NCBI GenBank assembly: GCA_017554145.1
Contig: JAFZIZ010000005.1
Location: forward strand, 62,001-126,000
Direction: 5' to 3'
Length of the DNA: 64,000 nt
Origin: Prevotella sp.
GTDB taxonomy: Bacteria > Bacteroidota > Bacteroidia > Bacteroidales > Bacteroidaceae
Below, piece by piece: positions 53,368 through 63,358 of the stretch (position 1 is its first letter; each line of letters opens with the position of its first letter). The notes below the pieces were generated by a model that was not told where the DNA came from, searched no databases, and saw only the letters and a program-made list of their open reading frames with translations. The position numbers and the translations under genes are program-made.

Positions 53368-54126
53368 ATGAAAAGTACGTTTATTGCAGGACCATGTGTC
53401 ATTGAATCCACAGAACTGCTCAATACCGTAGCAGCCAAACTGGTGGAAATCAACAAGAAACTTGGAACTGACATCATATTCAAAGCCTCTTTCGACAAGG
53501 CTAACCGCACGTCAATCAGTTCTTTCCGCGGACCTGGTATTGACCATGGATTGCTGATGCTGAGTGATGTAAAACAGAAATATGGTCTTAAAATACTGAC
53601 TGATATCCACGAGGCATGGCAGGCTGAGCCGGCAGGTCAAGTAGTAGACATTCTTCAGATACCTGCCTTCCTCTGCCGACAGACTGATTTGCTGATTGCT
53701 GCAGCCAAGACAGGCAAGACGGTCAATATCAAGAAAGCGCAGTTCCTCAGTGGCAGTGACATGCGTTATCCTGTAGAAAAAGCAAGAGACGTTGGTGCTG
53801 CTGACGTATGGCTGACAGAACGCGGTAATATGATGGGGTATAACAACCTCGTGGTAGACTTCCGTAATATTCCTGACATGCTGGAGATTGTTCCTACCGT
53901 CATTATGGATTGTACGCATAGTGTCCAACGTCCTGGAGGTGCAGACGGGAAGACAGGAGGCGACCGTCGCTTCGTACCACAGATGGCATTAGCTGCTAAG
54001 GCTTTCGGGGCTACCGGTTGGTTCTTTGAAGTTCATCCGAATCCCGACCAAGGACTCAGTGATGCTGCCAACATGTTAGAACTAGATAAACTGGAAGGAC
54101 TGATAGAGAGAATCCTAAAGGAATGA
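53368..54126 (+). CDS. kdsA: 3-deoxy-8-phosphooctulonate synthase (KDO-8-P synthase)
   Basis: KdsA joins phosphoenolpyruvate and arabinose 5-phosphate to make KDO 8-phosphate for the lipopolysaccharide core. The 252-residue product has FIAGPCVIES at the N terminus, FKASFDKANRTSISSFRGPG, NIKKAQFLSG and FFEVHPNPDQGLSDAAN. Cys10 in GPC is the metal ligand of the metal-dependent class, in contrast to the Asn of the E. coli enzyme. The stop overlaps the kdsD start by four bases (ATGA), so substrate-supplying isomerase and synthase are coupled. Confidence 0.96.
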   Translation: MKSTFIAGPCVIESTELLNTVAAKLVEINKKLGTDIIFKASFDKANRTSISSFRGPGIDHGLLMLSDVKQKYGLKILTDIHEAWQAEPAGQVVDILQIPAFLCRQTDLLIAAAKTGKTVNIKKAQFLSGSDMRYPVEKARDVGAADVWLTERGNMMGYNNLVVDFRNIPDMLEIVPTVIMDCTHSVQRPGGADGKTGGDRRFVPQMALAAKAFGATGWFFEVHPNPDQGLSDAANMLELDKLEGLIERILKE

Positions 54127-55070
54127 CTGCAAGAGAATACGCCATACAATGTATCAAGGATGAGGCACAAGCAGTACTTGACCTCATACCAAAGATTGAC
54201 GATAATTTTGATCGTGCCATCGACCTGATGATGAATTGTCAGGGTAAGGTCATTGTGACGGGTGTGGGGAAGAGCGGACATATCGGTGCTAAAATTGCCG
54301 CCACTCTTGCATCCACAGGAACCCCTTCATTCTTCATCAATCCATTGGACGTGTTCCATGGTGACTTAGGGGTGATGTCCAAAGGAGACGTCGTTATTGC
54401 CATCTCTAACTCAGGACAGACGGACGAACTGCTCCGTTTCATCCCGATGGTACTCCACATGGAGATTCCTATCATTGCCATGAGTGGCAATCCACAGTCT
54501 CTGCTGGCGAAGTACTCTACCTGTCATTTGAATGTCAGCGTAAAGAAAGAGGCATGTCCGCTTAACCTTGCCCCGACAAGCAGTACTACTGCAACACTGG
54601 CGATGGGCGATGCATTAGCAGTAGCATTAATGGAAAAGCGTCATTTCCAGCCACAGGACTTTGCCATGTTCCATCCTGGCGGAGAAATTGGAAAGCGCCT
54701 GCTCACCACTGCTCAGGATGTCATGATTACAGAGAATTTGCCATTGCTATCTCCGGAAATGCATTTAGGAGAAGCCATTATCTTGGTCAGCAAGGGGAAA
54801 CTGGGACTTGGAGTTGCCGTTAAGGAAGACCGTATCGCTGGAATGATTACGGACGGAGATATCCGTCGTGCCATGGAGCAATGGCAAGCCGATTTCTTCA
54901 ACCGTATAGTAGACGACATCATGACACGTACGCCCAAGACGGTCACTCCTCAGACGAAAATCTCTGAGATACAGAAGATGATGAACAAATACAAAATACA
55001 TAATGTATTGGTGACGGACGACACCCACAAGCTACTGGGTATTGTCGACCGATATGCATGTATCCTATAA
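54123..55070 (+). CDS. kdsD: Arabinose-5-phosphate isomerase (KpsF/GutQ family)
   Basis: KdsD turns ribulose 5-phosphate into arabinose 5-phosphate, the KdsA substrate. The 315-residue product has an N-terminal SIS domain (about 35-180; VIVTGVGKSGHIGAKIAATLASTGTPS, HGDLGVM, ISNSGQTDELL). Two CBS domains follow (about 205-315; MITENLPLL, then MTRTPKTVTPQTKISEIQKMM). Length and order are those of the family. The next gene starts 28 bases downstream. Confidence 0.95.
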   Translation: MTAREYAIQCIKDEAQAVLDLIPKIDDNFDRAIDLMMNCQGKVIVTGVGKSGHIGAKIAATLASTGTPSFFINPLDVFHGDLGVMSKGDVVIAISNSGQTDELLRFIPMVLHMEIPIIAMSGNPQSLLAKYSTCHLNVSVKKEACPLNLAPTSSTTATLAMGDALAVALMEKRHFQPQDFAMFHPGGEIGKRLLTTAQDVMITENLPLLSPEMHLGEAIILVSKGKLGLGVAVKEDRIAGMITDGDIRRAMEQWQADFFNRIVDDIMTRTPKTVTPQTKISEIQKMMNKYKIHNVLVTDDTHKLLGIVDRYACIL

Positions 55071-55098
55071 AACATAAAAACAGAAAACTACACAGGAT

Positions 55099-58000
55099 AT
55101 GAAAGGACTGAAGAAAATATTATTAATGGTGATGCTGGCACTTCCACTGGCAGTAGCAGGTGTCTATCTGTTTAAAACACTGGATATCAAGAACGGACTT
55201 TCCAGTAGTCAGATCAACTGCATTCTCAAAGATGCACGTGGATATGTCTGGTTTGGAACACCTTCTGGACTTTACCGTTATGACGGCTATACCTTCAGGA
55301 ACTTCCAAAGTAACTCAAAAGACGGTTCCTCTCTTCCTGACAGCTACATTCTGAGTTTACAAGAATCGCTAGACGGCAACCTATGGGTACTGACATCAGC
55401 AGGCTATTGCGTCTACCACCCACAGACAGAAACCTTTGAACGTGACATGAAGCAGGTCTATGCCCGTATGGGTATTGAAGGACAACCTAATGTCGTTTAT
55501 ATTGACCGCCATAAGAACTTATGGGCAGCTATTCCGAACAAAGGTGTTGTTGCCTATAACATGCAACAACAATTACTTTATGAATTCGGTTATACCGACG
55601 ACAGTCATGGCGTCCCTCAAGGAAACATCTGTTCTATTAGTGAGTGTCGTGATGGTGCCATCATTGTCTATGATGACGGAAGAATGATCTGCTGTGATAT
55701 CATACACCAGCAGCATACCGTCTGGGCAACAGAGCATATCTCCCAAAACAAGCTTCGCAAGAGTCCTTCCTTAAAAGTCTTTGCTGACCAGAAGGACAAT
55801 ATATGGTTGTACGGACAGGGAACCCTCATGATGTATAATAAAAGTACTAACCAGTGGGACACAACAATCGGTAATTCGTTAGGTCTGACAAGCATTGCCG
55901 TAGACCATAGTGTCAACGGCATGGTAAGTGACAGCAATGGAAACATCTGGATTGGTACCGACCGTATGGGACTAATCCGTATGAATTCTGAAACGCATGA
56001 GATGGAGTTTGTACAACCAATTAGTGATAACAAGCAACAAACTCAGGAGACCATCGGAATACAAAGCGTCTATGTGGATGATACAGACCTTTTATGGGTA
56101 GGAACAGAGAAATCTGGTGTCGCTTTCTATGGTAATAACATCTATAAGTTCGAGGCATCGTTCTATGGTGATGTCACCGCCCTCGCACAAGACACAGAAG
56201 GTAAAATCTGGTATGGAACCAGTGACAAGGGAGTTGTTGGCTATGAGGGGCCTCTTGCCAGCCAGAAAGTTTCTTGTATGACGGCAACTACGGACGGAAG
56301 CATTTGGGTAGGGTCTCGCCAGAATGGTCTGACACGAATCAAAGGTGGTTCTTCACAAATCTTTTCTGCTGCAAGAGACAGTATGAAGACGCTGATTGAC
56401 GATCATATCAACGCCCTCACCCACGACCGAGCTGGAAACCTATGGATTGCAACCAATGGTGGTCTGCAAGTCTACAATCCTAAAATGAACACGTTCTCTT
56501 CTTACACCAGAGAAAACGGAATGCTGAATACCAATAATATCACCTGTCTCTTCTATGGGAAAAATAACATGTTATATGTCGGTACATCAGAAGGAATGGT
56601 CATGTTAAACCTCTCTAACCGGGAAAAGACCGTGCTGACAGGTAATTCCACTAACATTAACACATTTACCAACAACTATATCACTCAAATCTATGAAGAC
56701 TCCCGTGGTCTTATTTGGATTGGCACACGAGAAGGATTGAATGTTCTGAATATCATGAGTGATGCTCTGAACTATATCACGGAGAAGGACGGATTATGCA
56801 GTAACTCCATCTGCGGTATTACCGAAGACAAAAACAATAATATCTGGGTGACTACAAGTAATGGAGTCAGCCGTATTGTCATCCAACGAGCCCGAGATGA
56901 AGAAGATGGCAGTTTCGGATATGGTCTGTATAACTATAACATCAGTGATGGACTACAAAGTAACGAGTTCAACACTGGTGCCATTTTGAGGAAAACCGAT
57001 GGTGATGTAATCTTTGGAGGACTCTATGGTGTTAACTGGGTACGAAATGCAGGTAAAGTGGAACAGTCTTCTTTGCCTCGTGTAATGCTAACCCAACTAT
57101 TCATTGGAGAAGAAGAGATTATGACCGGGCATGAATATGACGGAAATGTCATCCTACCACAGGCACTCAATGAAAGCAGAAAGATAGAACTGAATAACAA
57201 TCAGAACTCCTTCACCATCAAATTTGCCGCTGGAAACTACAATCAGGGAGAACGATTGCTCTTCATGTACTGGATGGAAGGAAGGGATCATGACTGGCGT
57301 AATGGAGACGCTCTATTGCATGGTGTCAGGTTCCGCAACTTAAGCAGTGGCAATTATACCCTTCACGTGAAGGCTGTCAGTGCCGACGGCGCAGTAAGTA
57401 ATCAGGAACGTACACTGGATATTTTTATTGAACGCCCATGGTGGCTGACCTGGTGGATGCTCTCTGCGTATGTATTAATCGCCATTGTTATCTTAATCCT
57501 CTGGCGTTATGGTTATAAGAGATTCAAGAATTTCATGACCAGAAAGCGTACTGTTGTCAACGAACTAAAACGTCAACGTGAGGAAATCAAACTGACCAGT
57601 GATGAGTTGCGCCAGCCGATGGCTCGTATGACAACAATTATCGGAAACCTTGCAGAGAAAGAAAATGACTTGGAAGGACGTGAGCAATTGAACTCATTAC
57701 ACTTCCAGATGCTACAGATCATCACCCGAATCTCTGAGATGCAGACTATTTTGGAAAATCCAGAAGCAAAGGCGGAATCAACGGCAAAAGACCGTCTGGA
57801 ACTCAACGACCAAGGAGAAATCACTCTTCCTGCCATTGCCAGTGCAGAGCTTTCTGCAGATATCCAGCCGTTGCGTTTGGACAAGAAGACACAGAAGTTC
57901 AACGTCGTATTTATCGACGACAATCAGGAATTCTGTAACTTCATGAATGCCCACTTGCGTGAGATTTATGATTTCCACGTCTACAACGATGTCAAGATTG

Positions 58001-58857
58001 CCCTCGAAGACATTGAGTCTATGATGGCTGACCTCGTCATTTGTAAACAGGTCATGAAACGCATGACAGGTAGTGACCTGTGTAACAAACTCAAGTCCAA
58101 CCCAAGGACTGAGAAGATCAAGTTTGTCCTAATGACCGATACCGTATTAACCCCTGAGATGATGACAGACTTGAATATCACGATGGCTGCTGATGACTAT
58201 CTGGCTAAACCTTTCAATGTCCAAGAAGCTGTTATGCGTTTCAACAAACTGATGGGATTAGGTCCTGTTGATGTAGAGCAGAATGTTATTGAAGGTCATG
58301 AGACACGTAAGTTGGAAGGTCATAACGCAAGTATGACGACTGCTACGATGGTCTATGACGACGAGGGTGCTAAGGTGGTAGACAACAATACTGAAGAGCT
58401 TCAGCAAGAAGAGCAACAGCAGGAACAACAACCTGTTGAAAACGCACCAACCACACAAGGCGATATGCTGGCAACCCAGTTCTATGGAGAAGACGAGACC
58501 GTTGGCAATTACTCTATGAGTAACATGATGGATCAGCGTCTGATGAAAAACGTTGAGCAGTATGTCCTGCAGAATATGAGTCGTGGACAGATTAGTTTGG
58601 AAGAGATGGCATCGGCGATGGGTATGGGTCGTGTTCCGTTCTTCCATAAGATTCGCAATATCACGACAAAGACGCCTGCAGAGATTGTACGTGAGATTAG
58701 ACTGAAACATGCATGCATACTCCTAACCAAGACGAATATTAACATGAGTGAGCTTGCCATCAATATTGGATTCTCTACCGCGGAGAACTTCATCAATATC
58801 TTCAAGGAGAAATTTGGCATGACACCGCTTGAGTATCGTCTTAAGAATAAAAAGTAA
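55099..58857 (+). CDS. HTCS-like membrane regulator with AraC domain but no phosphotransfer residues
   Basis: A 1252-residue regulator. An N-terminal signal/anchor is followed by periplasmic propeller repeats (about 28-660; DARGYVWFGTPSGLYRYDGYTF, RGLIWIGTREGLNVL), a Y_Y_Y domain (about 685-775) and one membrane helix (about 783-805). A HisKA-like coiled coil (about 815-885), a receiver-like domain (about 932-1050), a Gln-rich linker and a C-terminal AraC HTH (about 1140-1252) follow. In the H-box the His is Asp835 (SDELRQP instead of SHELRTP). The HATPase domain is absent, with only about 50 residues in its place. In the receiver the phospho-acceptor Asp is Lys983 (LVICKQVMK). The gene follows kdsD by 28 bases, so it may control envelope genes. 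Confidence 0.9.
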   Translation: MKGLKKILLMVMLALPLAVAGVYLFKTLDIKNGLSSSQINCILKDARGYVWFGTPSGLYRYDGYTFRNFQSNSKDGSSLPDSYILSLQESLDGNLWVLTSAGYCVYHPQTETFERDMKQVYARMGIEGQPNVVYIDRHKNLWAAIPNKGVVAYNMQQQLLYEFGYTDDSHGVPQGNICSISECRDGAIIVYDDGRMICCDIIHQQHTVWATEHISQNKLRKSPSLKVFADQKDNIWLYGQGTLMMYNKSTNQWDTTIGNSLGLTSIAVDHSVNGMVSDSNGNIWIGTDRMGLIRMNSETHEMEFVQPISDNKQQTQETIGIQSVYVDDTDLLWVGTEKSGVAFYGNNIYKFEASFYGDVTALAQDTEGKIWYGTSDKGVVGYEGPLASQKVSCMTATTDGSIWVGSRQNGLTRIKGGSSQIFSAARDSMKTLIDDHINALTHDRAGNLWIATNGGLQVYNPKMNTFSSYTRENGMLNTNNITCLFYGKNNMLYVGTSEGMVMLNLSNREKTVLTGNSTNINTFTNNYITQIYEDSRGLIWIGTREGLNVLNIMSDALNYITEKDGLCSNSICGITEDKNNNIWVTTSNGVSRIVIQRARDEEDGSFGYGLYNYNISDGLQSNEFNTGAILRKTDGDVIFGGLYGVNWVRNAGKVEQSSLPRVMLTQLFIGEEEIMTGHEYDGNVILPQALNESRKIELNNNQNSFTIKFAAGNYNQGERLLFMYWMEGRDHDWRNGDALLHGVRFRNLSSGNYTLHVKAVSADGAVSNQERTLDIFIERPWWLTWWMLSAYVLIAIVILILWRYGYKRFKNFMTRKRTVVNELKRQREEIKLTSDELRQPMARMTTIIGNLAEKENDLEGREQLNSLHFQMLQIITRISEMQTILENPEAKAESTAKDRLELNDQGEITLPAIASAELSADIQPLRLDKKTQKFNVVFIDDNQEFCNFMNAHLREIYDFHVYNDVKIALEDIESMMADLVICKQVMKRMTGSDLCNKLKSNPRTEKIKFVLMTDTVLTPEMMTDLNITMAADDYLAKPFNVQEAVMRFNKLMGLGPVDVEQNVIEGHETRKLEGHNASMTTATMVYDDEGAKVVDNNTEELQQEEQQQEQQPVENAPTTQGDMLATQFYGEDETVGNYSMSNMMDQRLMKNVEQYVLQNMSRGQISLEEMASAMGMGRVPFFHKIRNITTKTPAEIVREIRLKHACILLTKTNINMSELAINIGFSTAENFINIFKEKFGMTPLEYRLKNKK

Positions 58858-58858
58858 T

Positions 58859-60118
58859 ATGCTGCGAGTCTTTATCATCGCATTACTGGCAATTATATCA
58901 CAATCAGCGAGCCCTCAAACGAGCGACTCGCTGATTGTTCGTACATTACGTGCCAAAGGTATCACTTTTTCAAATGATAATAAGGTGACACTCTTACTAT
59001 CCGGACAAGCCAAATTCGATGATATGTTTTGTGCCATCCGACAGGCCAAGAGCAGTATCCATCTCGAGTACTTTAACTTCCGCAACGACTCCATCGCCTC
59101 TTTGCTCTTCGACCTACTTCGGGAGAAACGGAAAGAAGGAGTAGAGGTAAGAGCAATGTTTGACGGTTTTGGTAACGACTCCAACAACCAGCCTTTAAAG
59201 AAGTATCATCTGAAGGCACTGCGTGACGACAGTATCGACATTGTGGAATACGACCCTATCCGTTTCCCTTGGGTTAATAAGATATTCGGTCGTGATCACC
59301 GTAAGATTGTCGTCATCGACGGACAAATAGCCTATACAGGTGGAATGAATGTCGCTGACTATTATATCAAAGGTACTGAACAGGTCGGTGAGTGGCGTGA
59401 TATGCATTGCCGCATTGAAGGCGATGCCGTCAACGAACTCCAGAAGATATTCATAAGAATATGGAACCGTGTGACAGGCGAGAATGTCAGCGGTATGAAA
59501 TACTATCGCGGAGGAACGTTGACGAAGTTTGAGGGACTCAAACCCGATACGACGTCTACGGCAGGGCAAAAGATGGTGGGTATCATCAACCGTGAACCTC
59601 ACTACACACCAGCAATCATGCGCGATTTCTATATCAATGCCATTGATCAGGCACAAGACTCCATCAAGATTATCAACCCCTACTTCACGCTGATACCTAA
59701 AGTGACACGTGCCCTGACACGTGCCATTCGCCGTGGCGTGAAAGTAGAGATTATGCTGTCTGCCAAGAGTGATATCCCTCTGACACCCGACTGCGCCTAT
59801 TACCAGGCACACAAACTTATGAAGCGAGGTGCTATCGTTTGGATGTATAAACCCGGTTTCCATCATTCCAAGATTATGATGGTCGATGGACTCTACTGTA
59901 CTGTCGGGAGTACGAACCTTGATGCACGCAGTCTGAAATGCGACTTTGAAGAGAATGCCGTGATTATCGATAAGGCAACCACCAAGGAACTGGATGATAT
60001 GTTTGCCCGTGACACACAAAAGAGTTTCCTGCTGACACCCGAATCATGGGATGAGTTCCGTACTGGTTGGCAGAAGTTCCGCGGCTGGTTCGCCCATCTG
60101 TTAGCCCCCTTCCTATAG
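58859..60118 (+). CDS. Phospholipase D-family protein, cardiolipin synthase-like
   Basis: A 419-residue protein starting one base after the regulator stop (MLRVFIIALLAIISQSASPQ). An earlier ATG would lie inside the regulator. Both HKD motifs are complete: HRKIVVIDGQIAYTGGMN and HSKIMMVDGLYCTVGSTN. Unlike E. coli ClsA it has a single N-terminal signal-like helix and not two membrane helices, so the catalytic part may face the periplasm. Cardiolipin or another phosphatidyl transfer is likely; a nuclease or phospholipase cannot be excluded. The acyltransferase gene follows after three bases. Confidence 0.88.
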   Translation: MLRVFIIALLAIISQSASPQTSDSLIVRTLRAKGITFSNDNKVTLLLSGQAKFDDMFCAIRQAKSSIHLEYFNFRNDSIASLLFDLLREKRKEGVEVRAMFDGFGNDSNNQPLKKYHLKALRDDSIDIVEYDPIRFPWVNKIFGRDHRKIVVIDGQIAYTGGMNVADYYIKGTEQVGEWRDMHCRIEGDAVNELQKIFIRIWNRVTGENVSGMKYYRGGTLTKFEGLKPDTTSTAGQKMVGIINREPHYTPAIMRDFYINAIDQAQDSIKIINPYFTLIPKVTRALTRAIRRGVKVEIMLSAKSDIPLTPDCAYYQAHKLMKRGAIVWMYKPGFHHSKIMMVDGLYCTVGSTNLDARSLKCDFEENAVIIDKATTKELDDMFARDTQKSFLLTPESWDEFRTGWQKFRGWFAHLLAPFL

Positions 60119-60121
60119 TAC

Positions 60122-61240
60122 ATGCAACGCAATACTGTCATCTCTATCTGTAAGGCACTCGCCATCATCCTGATGGTCATTGGACATGCCGATGCACCAG
60201 ACGTGCTCAGCGCGTTCCTCTATGAATTCCACATGCCCGTATTCTTCATCACCGCAGGTTATTTCTTTTCCTTGCGTTATCTCAACGACGAGGCAACGTT
60301 TGTAAAGAAGAGATTCAAAGGGCTATACGTCCCTTTCCTTACATGGGCAGTATTCTTCCTGCTTATCCACAACTGGATGTTTGACTTGGGCATCCTCAAC
60401 GAGCAATATGGCAACTGGTCAGGCGGTGTCACTCACCCCTACTCTTGGCATCAGATGCAACAGAACTTCTGGAACATGGTGACAGCGATGGGTGGTTACG
60501 ACCAGTTCCTATGCGGTGCCTTCTGGTTTTTCCGTGGTCTCTTGGTAGCCAGTATCGCCTACCTTATTATATATAAAGGTATAGACTATCTGGTGAGGAA
60601 GTCGGAGAAATGGTCTGGCTATCGCGAGACCATCACACCGATTGGTGTCTGTGTGCTGATGCTGCTGATTGCCGCCTGGAAGACATCCGAAGGACTGCGC
60701 ATCATCACGCTCATCCAAGGTGGTTACCGTGAAATCATGGGCACATTCTTTTTCGGTATCGGTTTCCTATTCCGAAAAGGCGAACAACACTATCGTGCTA
60801 CGTGGTGGATGACCATTCTCTTTGCCATCATTGTCTACCTCTTCTCTAAGTATCTCACTGCCAACATGAACTGGCGCTCCACCTATGTTCAGTTCCTCTC
60901 ACTCCCCATTCCTGCCATCTGCGGTTTCCTGATGACGTATAATATCGCACGCTGGTTGGATGGCCACGACGGATGGGTGAAACGTTTTCTCGTGTTCTGT
61001 GGTGACAACACCCTACCCATCTTTGTCTTCCATATCATCAGTTATAAGGTAGTAAGCCTGCTGAAGATATGGTATTATGATATGGACTTCGCACAGATAG
61101 GATGCCACATGGTGATTCATGAGCACGCCAAGGAAGATTGGTTCTGGGTATTATATACTATTGCCGGTGTCGGTATTCCGTTGGGATGGACGTGGTGCTA
61201 TCAACGCATCAAGAAGCGACTAAAGCCCGCATCAGCCTAA
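60122..61240 (+). CDS. Acyltransferase family 3 membrane protein
   Basis: A 372-residue protein with about ten membrane helices of the acyltransferase-3 (OafA/NodX-like) family. It begins ISICKALAIILMVIGHADAP, which has the conserved helix-1 His, then FLYEFHMPVFFITAGYFFSL with the conserved motif in helix 2. Such enzymes transfer acetyl or similar groups to surface sugars, for example of lipopolysaccharide. It is the last gene of the kdsA group and its 3' end overlaps the converging TPR gene by 32 bases. Confidence 0.88.
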   Translation: MQRNTVISICKALAIILMVIGHADAPDVLSAFLYEFHMPVFFITAGYFFSLRYLNDEATFVKKRFKGLYVPFLTWAVFFLLIHNWMFDLGILNEQYGNWSGGVTHPYSWHQMQQNFWNMVTAMGGYDQFLCGAFWFFRGLLVASIAYLIIYKGIDYLVRKSEKWSGYRETITPIGVCVLMLLIAAWKTSEGLRIITLIQGGYREIMGTFFFGIGFLFRKGEQHYRATWWMTILFAIIVYLFSKYLTANMNWRSTYVQFLSLPIPAICGFLMTYNIARWLDGHDGWVKRFLVFCGDNTLPIFVFHIISYKVVSLLKIWYYDMDFAQIGCHMVIHEHAKEDWFWVLYTIAGVGIPLGWTWCYQRIKKRLKPASA

Positions 61241-63353
61241 TTTGGGTATCGCTGATGCCTCGCTCTCTCAGAAAACTTTCATCCAACACATACAGACGAC
61301 CGTCTTCTGGTCCTACAATGGATATGAATTGACGGAAACTATGGGCAGCCTCATCAATCCTTCCTAACAACCAACAGCAATAGCCATAATTCTGCCAGTC
61401 TTCTGCCGAAGGCTTTTCTGCTACCGTCAACTGCTGGTAAATTTTCTCCGCCTGCTCTATCTTTCCACTACAGAGATGCGTCCAAGCCAACACACGATTG
61501 ATACGATCATCTTCCGGATGGTCGTAGTTCAACTTATACAACAGTTTCAGAGCCTCTTCATAGTCCTTCATATTAACAAGACAAACCGACTTGTTTAACA
61601 GATAGTTGGTATTCTCAGGATGAAGCAAAAGTAGGTCGTCATACATCTCAACAGCCTCTTCGTAACTTCCCAATTCGAAGCACTCACGGGCATAACCTCT
61701 CATGGCTTGCTCGTTATGTGGATCTATGTCCAATGCCTTCGCATAGAGTCCAGACCAGAGATAATACTGAAGGGTATGATGATCTTCACTGTAGGTATCT
61801 AACAAACGCTGAGCACTCTCTTCCATTTTCTGGCGTTTCAACAGTCGCACAATCTTATCCTTATAAGGTTCCAACGGAGAACCTTTAAACAGCCATGCGC
61901 TGAAGAACTCACAGGATCCTAACTGACTGAGAGTAACATCAAACGGATTTTGGAACTCATGACGACTGGGATACAGGCGATAGAAACGATACAAGTCCAT
62001 CAGATAGATACGGCGGATAAAAGCCGGTGAATTCAACTCCTCCTCGGCAATCTCCCCTCCCATTGATGCCTCACCTTGATTCAACATGTTGCGCAGGTTT
62101 TCTGGAATACGGTCTATCACCTGTTGGAAAGCGATGATAAACGAATACTTGTCGCTATTGCAGAAAGGACCTATCGTCAGCATCTTCTCCATAAACTTGT
62201 TGCCGTCCATCCTGCGGACGAAATGAGCGATGTCCGGATGTTGCATATAAAACGGCACTAGCCAGTTGCTGATATCATAGAAGAAGGGGAAACGCTTCAT
62301 CTGCGAGAAACCACCGAAATAAATGTCCGACCCCTGCTTCTGCATGTCCATCATACGACCGAAGGTAGCCTCCATTTTCTCCATACGCTCTTCGGAAGCC
62401 TCTGGATGCAGGATGTCCTCCATCGGGTCATCCTCCTTCTCTTCAATACTGAAAGGTCCTATCTTAAAGGAATTATTCTTCAGTAAGTCTGGCATGATTT
62501 CCTGTTGGATAGTATGAGTGTCACGCTCTGCATTCACGCAGAATACCAATTGCATCTGCAACTCTGTAAGTTCCTCACATACTTTCTCCGACGAGAGAAG
62601 TGACAACACTATCTGTTCCTGTTCGGGATAGACCTGTCGCACCTCTTCCTTGAGTGCTAATACCCAACCCACCAGCGCACGCTGGCGTACAGTCTCTTCC
62701 TGTGCACGGCAATAGACGTTCACCAGTACACGAAACTTAACGATATCATATTGGTTCAGTAATGACAATGTAATGGCAGCGACCAGCAACTGTTGGTCTA
62801 TACTGTCAATGGTCGGTGATATCAGTATCTCCTCGAAATCATTCCCCACTCCATCCGTCCACATACGGGAAGTCAGGACATATGAGAAAAGACTGCTCAT
62901 CTGTGTCTGATGGTCCTTATAGAGTGCCTCACTTTTCTCCTGACGCTGCTGTTCCGGTTCCAGTTCCAGCATAGCTACATTGCTAACAAAGTCTTCCATC
63001 TCCTGACGGATTTCCGACAACGACCGGTCATGATGTTCCTGCCGTGCCCTGCTGTAGATACCTGCCAGCGTAGGAAAAGACTGCATGCGACTGAATGTTG
63101 CCACGTTCGCATAGAGTACATACACACGCTGCAAGATATGTTGATAGAGTTGGTCCATCTGCGGATCTGGCACGCCACGCCGCCAGTAGTCCACCATCAA
63201 TTCGTATTCCGCCTTGATACCATTCAATCGTTCTAAGGTCTGCTGTTGCGGATAGGCAGCGAGATAGGTTTCCATCTCAGCAATGGCAAGTCCTGCGTTA
63301 CCTGTATGCAACGCTACTGCCACTCTATCCAACTGCATTTGTGTTCCTGTCAT
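61209..63353 (-). CDS. Tetratricopeptide-repeat protein
   Basis: A 714-residue soluble protein without a signal peptide. The N-terminal half is helical and of unknown family. The C-terminal part (about 530-690) has clear TPR units (ALDIDPHNEQAMRGYARECFELGSYEEAVEMY, then DDLLLLHPENTNYLLNKSVCLVNMKDYEEALKLL). I recall conserved cytosolic TPR proteins of this size in Bacteroidales but no function. It begins five bases after the substrate-binding gene ends, so the two are probably co-transcribed. The last 32 bases overlap the opposite acyltransferase gene. Confidence 0.82.
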   Translation of the reverse strand: MTGTQMQLDRVAVALHTGNAGLAIAEMETYLAAYPQQQTLERLNGIKAEYELMVDYWRRGVPDPQMDQLYQHILQRVYVLYANVATFSRMQSFPTLAGIYSRARQEHHDRSLSEIRQEMEDFVSNVAMLELEPEQQRQEKSEALYKDHQTQMSSLFSYVLTSRMWTDGVGNDFEEILISPTIDSIDQQLLVAAITLSLLNQYDIVKFRVLVNVYCRAQEETVRQRALVGWVLALKEEVRQVYPEQEQIVLSLLSSEKVCEELTELQMQLVFCVNAERDTHTIQQEIMPDLLKNNSFKIGPFSIEEKEDDPMEDILHPEASEERMEKMEATFGRMMDMQKQGSDIYFGGFSQMKRFPFFYDISNWLVPFYMQHPDIAHFVRRMDGNKFMEKMLTIGPFCNSDKYSFIIAFQQVIDRIPENLRNMLNQGEASMGGEIAEEELNSPAFIRRIYLMDLYRFYRLYPSRHEFQNPFDVTLSQLGSCEFFSAWLFKGSPLEPYKDKIVRLLKRQKMEESAQRLLDTYSEDHHTLQYYLWSGLYAKALDIDPHNEQAMRGYARECFELGSYEEAVEMYDDLLLLHPENTNYLLNKSVCLVNMKDYEEALKLLYKLNYDHPEDDRINRVLAWTHLCSGKIEQAEKIYQQLTVAEKPSAEDWQNYGYCCWLLGRIDEAAHSFRQFISIVGPEDGRLYVLDESFLRERGISDTQIRLMRALVAS

Positions 63354-63358
63354 CCTGT

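Noticed and set aside
55099-58857. The HTCS-like protein as the regulator of the mannan locus
   Set aside because: It is separated from susC by a kinase, a channel, a barrel and kdsA/kdsD, and is spaced as part of the kdsA group.
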